Below, one piece after another: positions 1 through 5,252 of a stretch of DNA of 5,252 nucleotides. The translations under genes were made by a program, and so were the position numbers. Position 1 is the stretch's first letter; the number at the start of each line of letters is the position of its first letter. This DNA is from an uncultured Eubacteriales bacterium (lineage in GTDB: Bacteria; Bacillota; Clostridia; Peptostreptococcales; Anaerovoracaceae): NCBI GenBank assembly GCA_902793875.1, contig CADBFL010000166.1:1-5252 (forward strand). The letters are read 5' to 3'. The notes below the pieces were generated by a model that did not search any database, had not been told where the DNA came from, and saw only the letters and a list, made by a program, of their open reading frames with translations.

Positions 1-1
1 G

Positions 2-361
2 AAAGCGCCGGAGAAGGAGAAGACTTCCGGAACTGCGAAGGCGAAGAAGAAAGCGGAGGAGGCATCTGAGGCTCCTGAGAAAAAGGAGAAGGCTCCGGCG
101 GCGGGTGAGAAAAAACGCAGAAAGATCCGCAGAAAGAAGCGGGAGGTCTCAAAGAAACGCCGCGCGGCGGAGATCGCCGGCGTGACTCTGCTGTGCCTGG
201 TCCTGAGCGCCGCAGCGGTCCTGGGGGCCTATGTCGTCTTTGTTGCGGTCACTGCGACGGATATAGACCCGGAGAACATATACGCTCACATCGACACGAG
301 CTCTGTCCTCTACGACAAAAACGGCGAACAGATAGACAAGGTGTACTACATCGAACCATAA
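2..361 (+). CDS. PBP1A fragment 1: cytoplasmic tail, membrane anchor and start of the extracellular part
   Basis: This open frame enters from the left edge and stops at TAA 359-361 after 119 visible codons. No start codon is convincing inside the window, so the beginning is missing. The first 57 or so visible residues are almost entirely Lys, Glu, Ala, Pro and Arg. They end in a strongly basic stretch (KKRRKIRRKK and further Lys/Arg), followed by about 29 hydrophobic residues starting IAGVTLLCLVLSAAAVLGAY, which form a membrane span. The basic flank predicts the tail is cytoplasmic (positive-inside rule). After the span comes DIDPENIY and then SVLYDKNGEQIDKVYYIE, the 'LYDxxG' strand that normally precedes the GT51 domain of class A PBPs. 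The frame then stops exactly where the GT51 domain should begin, and the domain continues in another frame, so this stop is the result of an indel. Confidence 0.75.
   Translation, partial: KAPEKEKTSGTAKAKKKAEEASEAPEKKEKAPAAGEKKRRKIRRKKREVSKKRRAAEIAGVTLLCLVLSAAAVLGAYVVFVAVTATDIDPENIYAHIDTSSVLYDKNGEQIDKVYYIEP
173..259 (+). other. Predicted transmembrane segment of PBP1A
   Basis: About 29 codons with no charged residue (Ile, Ala, Gly, Val, Leu, Cys, Phe, Tyr, Thr) encode a single hydrophobic span. It follows a dense Lys/Arg block and precedes the acidic DIDPEN. This is the usual signal anchor of class A PBPs, with the tail inside the cell and the catalytic domains outside. Confidence 0.75.
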
Positions 362-1566
362 ACGAGATACCGGAAGACACGAAGGACGCTTTTATCGCTA
401 TCGAGGACAAGACCTTCTATGAACACCACGGCTTCAACCTCAGAAGGATGATCGGCGCGGTGATCAACATGCTTCTCGGGAGGACTGACAGGATAAGCGG
501 CACATCGACCATCACACAGCAGCTGGCCAGGAATGTCTACCTTGCGGATGTGAAGAGCCAGAGGACGCTCAGGCGCAAGGTGAGCGAGATGCTGTACGCC
601 TGGAAGATAGAGCGGACGCTTTCAAAGGACGAGATACTCGAGGCTTACCTCAATACCATTTACCTCGGATACGGCAACTACGGGATAAGCGCGGCTGCGC
701 GCACGTATTTCGATAAAGACGTAAGGGACCTTACCCTGGCCGAAAGCGCGGCTCTCGCCGCTCTGCCGCAGGCTCCGGACAGCCTCGCGCTTCTGAAGGA
801 TGACAGGGAAGAGGGAAAGACCGTATATCTGGAAGACTATGACGTGTATGCGAACGATGCTTCAAAGGAACGCCGGAACCTGGTCATCGATCTCATGCAG
901 GAGCAGGGATACATATCCGCTGATGAGGCGGCGTCGGCAAGGGTGGACATAAAAGACATCCTCAGGCCGCATTTCGAAGAGAACGCGAGCGAATATACGT
1001 ACTTTTCGGACTATGTAGTGAGCGAGGTCGCGAAGGATCTGGCGGAGGAATACAAGCTGACTGAAGAGGAAGCGCAGAGGGTGGTGTATACCGGCGGGCT
1101 CCAGATAAAGACGACGGTCGACCCGGAGGTGCAGAAGATCATAAATGAAGAATTCGCGGACGACTACAATTTCCCGTGGTCTGCCGAAGAGCCGGAGGCG
1201 GCCATGGTGGTGACGGAGGTCGAAACCGGAAACGTCGTGGCCATGGTGGGAGGACGCAAAAAGAGCGGAAGGAGGCTCTTCAACAGAGCCGTCTCGCCGC
1301 GTCAGCCCGGATCATCGATCAAGCCGCTTTCCGTATATGCCGCTGCTCTTCAGAAGAGTGTTCGTGGGCGGAGAGGCCTGGCCTCAGAACTTCAACCACA
1401 GGTTCTCGGGCAGACAGACCTTCAGAACGGCACTTCAGCAGTCCCTCAACACCTGCGCCGTGAAGATACAGCTTCAGACAGGCGCGGATTACTCAATGGA
1501 CATGCTGAAAAAATTCGGCATCACGACTGCCGCGGACGATCCGGAAGAGCCGGTGAACGACCTTAA
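355..1566 (+). CDS. PBP1A fragment 2: GT51 glycosyltransferase domain and first part of the transpeptidase domain
   Basis: This is the continuation of the same protein in a different frame. Homology begins at about TINEIPEDTKDAFIAIED and runs without a break to KPLSVYAAALQKS (about base 1358). It contains the complete GT51 domain: catalytic Glu (403-405), GTSTITQQLARN, the RKxxE motif, ILEAYLNTIYLGYGNYG and LTLAESAALAALPQAP. It then has the inter-domain linker, the start of the transpeptidase domain (EAAMVVTEVETGNVVAMVGG) and the SSIKP motif. No start codon exists at the homology boundary. The open frame extends back to a GTG at 193, but those upstream codons are a shadow of fragment 1. The first plausible internal ATG is at 448, already inside the GT domain. 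Codons from about 1365 to the stop at 1564-1566 are out-of-frame nonsense, because the true protein continues in the other frame there. If translated, the product would lack the membrane anchor and most of the transpeptidase. Confidence 0.7.
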   Translation, partial: TINEIPEDTKDAFIAIEDKTFYEHHGFNLRRMIGAVINMLLGRTDRISGTSTITQQLARNVYLADVKSQRTLRRKVSEMLYAWKIERTLSKDEILEAYLNTIYLGYGNYGISAAARTYFDKDVRDLTLAESAALAALPQAPDSLALLKDDREEGKTVYLEDYDVYANDASKERRNLVIDLMQEQGYISADEAASARVDIKDILRPHFEENASEYTYFSDYVVSEVAKDLAEEYKLTEEEAQRVVYTGGLQIKTTVDPEVQKIINEEFADDYNFPWSAEEPEAAMVVTEVETGNVVAMVGGRKKSGRRLFNRAVSPRQPGSSIKPLSVYAAALQKSVRGRRGLASELQPQVLGQTDLQNGTSAVPQHLRREDTASDRRGLLNGHAEKIRHHDCRGRSGRAGERP

Positions 1567-2113
1567 CGCCGCGGCTCTCGGGCTGGGCGCGATGACATAC
1601 GGGGTCACTCCTCTCGAAATGGCGGAGGCCTACGCCGCCTTCCCAAACGGAGGAGAAAGAAACGAACCGGCCTGCTATACCGAGGTGACGGATTCCGAGG
1701 GCAGGCTCATCCTCTCAAAAAGGGCGGAGCCAGTAAAGGTCATGGACGAGGGAGTGGCGTTCATCATGACGGACTGCCTCAAGTCCGTGGTCTCGCGCGG
1801 CATCGCGAGGGAAGCTTCGCTATACGGAGTCCAGGTCGGAGGAAAGACCGGTACGACCAACGATACCGCAGACATCTGGTTCTGCGGGTTCACGCCTAAG
1901 TACTCCGCAGCTCTCTGGATAGGAACCGACCACAATTCCGAGATGAATACCTATTCATCGAGGGCGGCGTCGCTGTGGAGCCGCATCATGGGCCAGATAC
2001 CCGACGTTGCCGAAGGGGAGTACCCGGACATGCCTTCCGATGTGGTGATGATGAACGGTGAATACTACACTGAAGGGACCGAGCCGGGAGCCGCGTACAA
2101 CCTGAAAAGATAG
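1337..2113 (+). CDS. PBP1A fragment 3: C-terminal part of the transpeptidase domain
   Basis: The open frame carries an ATG at 1337, but that codon is only the first ATG available in this frame and not a real start. True homology begins near 1360 with WPQNFNHRFSGRQTFRTAL, the usual segment before the second transpeptidase motif. SLN lies at 1442-1450. The conserved AALGLGAMTYGVTPLEMAEAY block begins near 1570, the KTGTT motif is at 1844-1858, and the closing WFCGFTPKYSAALWIGTD segment follows. The frame ends at TAG 2111-2113 after a short tail with no long disordered extension. SLN to KTG is 134 codons, a normal spacing. SxxK to SLN spans 130 bases (about 43 codons) against 58 residues in Streptococcus pneumoniae PBP1a as I recall it, which suggests about 15 codons are missing at the break. 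The stop lies 24 bases before the next gene. Confidence 0.7.
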   Translation: MPLLFRRVFVGGEAWPQNFNHRFSGRQTFRTALQQSLNTCAVKIQLQTGADYSMDMLKKFGITTAADDPEEPVNDLNAAALGLGAMTYGVTPLEMAEAYAAFPNGGERNEPACYTEVTDSEGRLILSKRAEPVKVMDEGVAFIMTDCLKSVVSRGIAREASLYGVQVGGKTGTTNDTADIWFCGFTPKYSAALWIGTDHNSEMNTYSSRAASLWSRIMGQIPDVAEGEYPDMPSDVVMMNGEYYTEGTEPGAAYNLKR

Positions 2114-2137
2114 GCGAAGGGGCAGAGAGCAACGATC

Positions 2138-4525
2138 ATGAAAAACAGCAATGCCGAAACAGTCAGAAAACTCGCCGCGGAATGCACCCTGTTTCTGAAA
2201 AAGGACGGGAGCTTCCCTCTCGACGGTCCGTGCAGCGTCGCTCTCTTCGGAAACGGCGCGAGACAAACCGTGCGGGGAGGAACGGGCTCGGGCGACGTTT
2301 ATTCGAAAAAGGTCGTCAGCATCGACGAAGGACTCAGGGCCGCGGGCTTTGCCGTCACGACTGATTACTGGCTGAGGCGCTGCGCCCTCATACGCGAAAA
2401 TGCCCGCAGAGAGTGGGTGGCGCGCGCTAAGAAGCAGGCAAAGGGGATATCCGGCTATGCGGGTCTGATGAGCATGGCGGTGCCGGAGCCCGAGTACGAC
2501 CTGGGGACCGACTATCCGGGCGACATCTGCATCTATGTCCTCTCAAGGCAGTCCGGCGAGGGCTGCGACAGGAAGGCCGAACGCGGCGACATACTGCTCT
2601 CAGAGACCGAAGTCAGGGACATAAACGCGCTGAACGCGAGGTTCGAAAGATTCATGCTGGTGCTCAATACGGGAGGCCCGGTCGATCTGTCCGAAGTCGC
2701 GGACGCGGGCAACATACTGCAGTTCTCACAGCTCGGTCCGCTGTCCGGAGACATACTGGCGGACATACTGCTCGGAAAGAGCATCCCGTCCGGCAAGCTC
2801 GCGACGACATGGGCTGCGTGGGGAGAGTACTGCAGCGAGGGGGATTTCGGCGATCCGGAAGACACGCGCTATCTCGAGGGGATATACGTCGGATACCGGT
2901 ATTTCGACACCGTCGGCAAAAAGCCGATGTTCCCGTTCGGATACGGACTCACGTACACGGATTTCTCGCTGGGAAGGCCGTCCGTCAGGGTAACGGGGAC
3001 GGAAGCGGCCGTGAGCATTACGGTAAAGAATACAGGGAAATACCCGGGAAGAGAGGTCGTGCAGGTCTACGTCTCGGCGCCAGAAGGCAGGCTCGATCAG
3101 CCTTGCCAGGCGCTCGCGGCGTTTGCAAAGACCGGCGTGATCGAAGCAGGCGGATCTGAAAGGGTCAGCCTTAGCTTTGACATGAGGGATCTCGCTTCAT
3201 ACGATGAAGATACCGCGTCATATATCCTCGAGGCCGGAGACTATATCGTCCTCGCGGGCGATTCGAGCGCGGATACAAAAGCGGCGGCAGTGCTGGAGCT
3301 GCCTGAGACGGTGACTGTCCTGAAGGCGAAAAACGTGCTCGGAAACTGCGGCTTCAGGGACTGGGCGCCTGATGTCAGGCTGAGGCCGGATCCTGAAGGA
3401 GCAAAGCGCATCGCGGTCGATCCCGCGGCTTTCACGATGGAGACGGTCTGCTATGAGCTTGACGAAGAGACCGGAGCGTTCGCAGAGAGCCTTTCGGACG
3501 AGGAGCTCTGCTATGTCTGCATCGGCGATTTCAGCGATAAACAGTTCAGCATCATAGGCGAAGCGAGCAAGACGGTGGCGGGCGCCGCCGGCGACTTCAC
3601 CACAAGGCTGACCGGCAAAGGATTTCCGGCGGTCGTGACAGCGGACGGTCCTGCGGGCCTACGCCTTGAAAGGGAGTATTACAGGGACGGAAAGGGCCTT
3701 CACAATGTGAACAACGACGCGATCACGGCCTTCGGCGAAATGCTGCCTGACATCCTGTTCAGGATCCTTTCACGGCCGAAAAAGATAAAGCCGGGCACGA
3801 AGATATATGAGCAGAACTGCACGATGCTGCCTGCGGCGTCAGCTGCAGCGCAGTCCTTCGATGTCTCCCTGGCGGAAAGACTCGGAAGGATCGCGGGCGA
3901 GGAGATGAAGGAATACGGCGTCGACGTCTGGCTCGCGCCGGCCCTCAACATACACAGGGACATCCGCTGCGGACGGAACTTCGAATACTATTCGGAGGAC
4001 CCGCTCGTATCCGGAAAGATGGCTGCAGCTGTCGTCAGGGGAGCGCAGTCGGCAGAAGGCCGCCGCGCTACGATAAAACACTATGCGGCAAACAACCAGG
4101 AAACAAACCGTTACAGCAGCAATTCGCTTGTGTCGGAGCGGGCCATGAGAGACATCTATCTCAAAGGCTTCGGCATATGCGTCAGGGAGTCTGCGCCCGG
4201 AGCGGTGATGACTTCGTATAACCTGCTGAACGGCACCCATACCGCGTCGCACAGCGGACTCATCAGGGACATCCTCAGATGTGAATTCGGCTTCAGGGGA
4301 ATAGTCATGACCGACTGGATAGTCCGCATGGCCATGAGCGGAGGCAAATACGAGCTGCCGCTCGCATGGGAGGTCGCTGCGGCCGGAGGCGATGTGCTGA
4401 TGCCGGGCAGCAGGAGAGACTACAGGACGCTGCTGAAGGGCCTCAGGTCCGGAAAGGTCAGCCGAAGACAGCTCGAGATAAACGCGACGAGGATGTATTC
4501 GTTCGCAAAGAGGAAAAAGCAATGA
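2138..4525 (+). CDS. Glycoside hydrolase family 3 enzyme with permuted domain order (beta-glucosidase-like)
   Basis: An intact 795-residue retaining exo-glycosidase that probably releases glucose or a related sugar from the non-reducing end of short beta-linked oligosaccharides. Order: residues about 10-240 form the alpha/beta sandwich domain (VALFGNGARQTVRGGTGSGDV, then SGEGCDR with acid/base Glu141). FPFGYGLTY is at 266-273. An FnIII-like domain follows at about 280-390 (REVVQVYVSAP). The TIM barrel runs from about 451 to the end (TADGPAGLRL, GRNFEYYSEDP, KHYAANNQETNR, then GIVMTDW with nucleophile Asp726). Most GH3 enzymes have the barrel first. The reversed order is known from R. albus and Butyrivibrio beta-glucosidases. 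There is no signal peptide, so it acts in the cytoplasm on imported sugars. ATG 2138 is the only start possible after the in-frame stop at 2111; its upstream purine stretch is a weak ribosome site. The SGEG acid/base argues against a NagZ-type hexosaminidase, which uses a His/Asp pair. The exact substrate (glucoside, xyloside or other) cannot be read from sequence. Confidence 0.93.
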   Translation: MKNSNAETVRKLAAECTLFLKKDGSFPLDGPCSVALFGNGARQTVRGGTGSGDVYSKKVVSIDEGLRAAGFAVTTDYWLRRCALIRENARREWVARAKKQAKGISGYAGLMSMAVPEPEYDLGTDYPGDICIYVLSRQSGEGCDRKAERGDILLSETEVRDINALNARFERFMLVLNTGGPVDLSEVADAGNILQFSQLGPLSGDILADILLGKSIPSGKLATTWAAWGEYCSEGDFGDPEDTRYLEGIYVGYRYFDTVGKKPMFPFGYGLTYTDFSLGRPSVRVTGTEAAVSITVKNTGKYPGREVVQVYVSAPEGRLDQPCQALAAFAKTGVIEAGGSERVSLSFDMRDLASYDEDTASYILEAGDYIVLAGDSSADTKAAAVLELPETVTVLKAKNVLGNCGFRDWAPDVRLRPDPEGAKRIAVDPAAFTMETVCYELDEETGAFAESLSDEELCYVCIGDFSDKQFSIIGEASKTVAGAAGDFTTRLTGKGFPAVVTADGPAGLRLEREYYRDGKGLHNVNNDAITAFGEMLPDILFRILSRPKKIKPGTKIYEQNCTMLPAASAAAQSFDVSLAERLGRIAGEEMKEYGVDVWLAPALNIHRDIRCGRNFEYYSEDPLVSGKMAAAVVRGAQSAEGRRATIKHYAANNQETNRYSSNSLVSERAMRDIYLKGFGICVRESAPGAVMTSYNLLNGTHTASHSGLIRDILRCEFGFRGIVMTDWIVRMAMSGGKYELPLAWEVAAAGGDVLMPGSRRDYRTLLKGLRSGKVSRRQLEINATRMYSFAKRKKQ
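4510..4514 (+). promoter_or_regulatory. Ribosome binding site for the HAD-SGNH gene, inside the end of the GH3 gene
   Basis: GAGGA lies seven bases before the ATG at 4522, within the last codons of the GH3 gene. The start and the upstream stop share ATGA (4522-4525). This arrangement favours translational coupling and supports ATG 4522 as the true start, since it also gives an N-terminus that fits the HAD family. Confidence 0.7.
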
Positions 4526-5252
4526 TAACGACAGTGGTTTTCGACATAGGCAAGGTGCTCATCGGATTCGACTGGGACCGCTACATGAGAGAACTCTTCG
4601 ACGAGGAGACCGCAGTCCGGGTGACGGGCGCGATGTTCGGCGGCGGGGACTGGAAAGAACTCGACAGAGCCGTGCTGAGCGAGGAGGAGGTCCTCGCCCG
4701 CTTTTACGAGGCGGAGCCGGATCTCAGAAAAGAGATAGACGAAGCCTTTGCGAGAGTGGGCGAATGCGTGAAGAGGCGCGAGTGGGCCATCCCGCTGATA
4801 GACTCCGTAAAACAGAAAGGCTTCAGGGTGCTCTTCCTCTCCAATATGTCGGAGCACGTGATGGGATCGAACCCTCAGGCCTACGACTTCATCGATCACA
4901 TGGACGGAGGCATATGGTCGTGCCGCGTGCACAGGATAAAACCGGATCCGGATATTTTCAGGATCCTTCTGAAAGAGTACGGCCTGGAGCCTGAGGAGTG
5001 CCTTTTCGTGGACGACACGCCTGAAAACATCGCGGCGGCGAAGAGACTCGGGATGAAGACCATACTCTATTCGGATCCCGCCCGGCTGAAAGCCTGTCTT
5101 GAGCAGGCCCTTGCCAAGGACGCGGGCCACGACAGGATCAGCGTCCTTTGCTACGGCGATTCGAACACATACGGATACGATCCCGGTACGGGCGGCAGAT
5201 ATCCGTACGCAAAGAGATGGACGAGCCTGCTCGGAGAGATGCTCGGCGGCAG
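4522..5252 (+). CDS. HAD-superfamily phosphatase fused to an SGNH/GDSL hydrolase (3'-truncated by window)
   Basis: 243 codons are visible and the frame is still open at the right edge. Residues 1-198 are a HAD subfamily IA hydrolase resembling the YihX group (glucose-1-phosphate phosphatase in E. coli). Motif I is VVFDIGKVL with nucleophile Asp8, motif II is FLSN with Ser107, motif III is Lys140 in RIKPDPDIF, and motif IV is FVDDTPENI with Asp164 and Asp165. A helical cap lies between about 17 and 90. The domain closes with GMKTILYSDPARLKACLEQAL, where free-standing relatives end. After only about seven linker residues comes RISVLCYGDSNTYGYDPGTG, the first block of an SGNH hydrolase with nucleophile Ser214 (codon 5161-5163), then RYPYAKRWTSLLGEMLGG. 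This start resembles the MsAcT-like arylesterase/acyltransferase group. The rest, including the Asp/His block, lies outside the window. Both domains are recognised with confidence. Substrates are unknown; a sugar phosphate and an acyl ester are family-based guesses. No signal peptide, so cytoplasmic. Confidence 0.85.
   Translation, partial: MITTVVFDIGKVLIGFDWDRYMRELFDEETAVRVTGAMFGGGDWKELDRAVLSEEEVLARFYEAEPDLRKEIDEAFARVGECVKRREWAIPLIDSVKQKGFRVLFLSNMSEHVMGSNPQAYDFIDHMDGGIWSCRVHRIKPDPDIFRILLKEYGLEPEECLFVDDTPENIAAAKRLGMKTILYSDPARLKACLEQALAKDAGHDRISVLCYGDSNTYGYDPGTGGRYPYAKRWTSLLGEMLGG
5137..5252 (+). other. Start of SGNH/GDSL hydrolase domain within the fusion protein
   Basis: Codons from Ile206 onward encode VLCYGDSNTYGY, the block I signature with the catalytic Ser in GDSN, followed by the Gly/Tyr/Pro-containing loop and an RW-TSLLGEML helix. 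In ordinary relatives this block begins a few residues after the initiator Met. Here there is no Met, start codon or ribosome site just upstream, so the domain can only be made as part of the HAD protein as the sequence stands. The domain is cut off by the window after about 38 residues. Confidence 0.8.

Larger units (their letters stand above)
2..2113 (+). pseudogene. Class A penicillin-binding protein (PBP1A/PonA type), 5'-truncated, broken by two frameshifts
   Basis: Bifunctional peptidoglycan synthase: it polymerises lipid II glycan strands (GT51) and cross-links stem peptides (transpeptidase) on the outer face of the membrane. Order seen: charged cytoplasmic tail, one membrane span (about 173-259), GT51 domain (about 361-900), transpeptidase domain (about 1190-2060). 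GT51 motifs are EDKTFYEHHG with catalytic Glu at 403-405, GTSTITQQ at 499-522, RKVSE at 574-588 and ILEAYLNTIYLG from 634. Transpeptidase motifs are SSIK (nucleophile Ser at 1312-1314), SLN at 1442-1450 and KTG at 1844-1852. The protein starts in one frame (codons from base 2), moves to another near 355-361, and returns to the first near 1340-1365. Each change keeps convincing homology on both sides, so this is one ancestral gene. The true start lies left of the window. Family assignment is very secure. Whether the breaks are biological or sequencing errors cannot be told from one sequence. As written, no single ribosome could make the full enzyme. Confidence 0.85.

Noticed and set aside
193..354. 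GTG start at 193 as the true beginning of the PBP protein
   Set aside because: Codons 193-354 in that frame give no PBP-like sequence. The other frame over the same bases encodes a clear membrane span and the LYDKNG strand.
1200..1249. 11-base direct repeat GGCCATGGTGG at 1200-1210 and 1239-1249
   Set aside because: The copies are 39 bases apart, in frame, and encode the similar AMVV/AMVG strands of the transpeptidase domain; best explained by coding constraint.
352..1365. Programmed ribosomal frameshifting as the explanation for the frame changes in PBP1A
   Set aside because: No slippery heptamer is visible at either site, the second site also appears to lack about 15 codons, and class A PBPs are not known to use recoding.
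2114..2137. Promoter or terminator between the PBP1A and GH3 genes
   Set aside because: The gap is only 24 bases, with no stem-loop, T-run or -10/-35-like sequence.
2750..2770. Short tandem repeat GGACATACTG in the GH3 gene
   Set aside because: It encodes the normal GDILADILLG helix of the sandwich domain and is not a separate repeat element.
3839..4522. 227-codon open frame on the minus strand opposite the GH3 barrel domain
   Set aside because: It lies wholly antisense to well-conserved GH3 motifs, its translation shows no recognisable domain, and long antisense frames are expected in GC-rich coding DNA.
4943..4968. Two GGATCC palindromes close together in the HAD gene
   Set aside because: They fall in the conserved KPDPDIFRIL codons and form no convincing stem-loop or operator.
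4420..5130. 236-codon open frame on the minus strand across the GH3/HAD junction
   Set aside because: It is antisense to both genes with clear catalytic motifs, and its His/Arg/Val-rich translation looks like a shadow.

Overview
The window looks like a piece of a moderately GC-rich Bacillota chromosome, most likely from a Clostridia-type gut or rumen anaerobe. This placement is an inference. It rests on the class A penicillin-binding protein with a Lys/Glu/Ala-rich cytoplasmic tail, on a domain-permuted family 3 glycoside hydrolase of the kind known from Ruminococcus albus and Butyrivibrio, and on codon use that keeps ATA (Ile) and AGA/AGG (Arg) frequent despite high GC. All real genes lie on the + strand, tightly packed, with no intergenic gap longer than about 25 bases. 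I see no RNA gene, mobile element, CRISPR array, recognisable promoter or terminator.

Layout. (1) Bases 2-2113 hold a class A penicillin-binding protein (PBP1A/PonA type, glycosyltransferase plus transpeptidase). It is cut by the left window edge and broken into three reading-frame pieces. The first break, near base 355-361, is a net loss of 3n+1 bases. The second, near base 1340-1365, is a net loss of 3n+2 bases and seems to have removed about 15 codons between the SxxK and SxN motifs. All catalytic motifs are still present in one frame or another, so this is either a recent pseudogene or a sequencing/assembly error. (2) Bases 2138-4525 hold an intact 795-residue cytoplasmic glycoside hydrolase family 3 enzyme with reversed domain order: alpha/beta sandwich, then FnIII-like, then TIM barrel. 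Both catalytic residues are recognisable. (3) From base 4522 to the right edge runs a gene that overlaps the previous stop by four bases (ATGA). It encodes a HAD-superfamily phosphatase that reads straight, with no stop, into the beginning of an SGNH/GDSL hydrolase.

The three genes are probably co-transcribed: there are 24 bases between the first two and a 4-base overlap between the last two. The second and third could form a small cytoplasmic carbohydrate-processing pair, with a glycosidase beside a sugar-phosphatase-like domain joined to an esterase-like domain. No pathway is proven by the sequence. The link to the cell-wall gene upstream may be no more than adjacency.

The most noteworthy item is the HAD-SGNH fusion. 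Because the same window carries two indels in a conserved gene, an artefactual fusion caused by a further indel must be considered.
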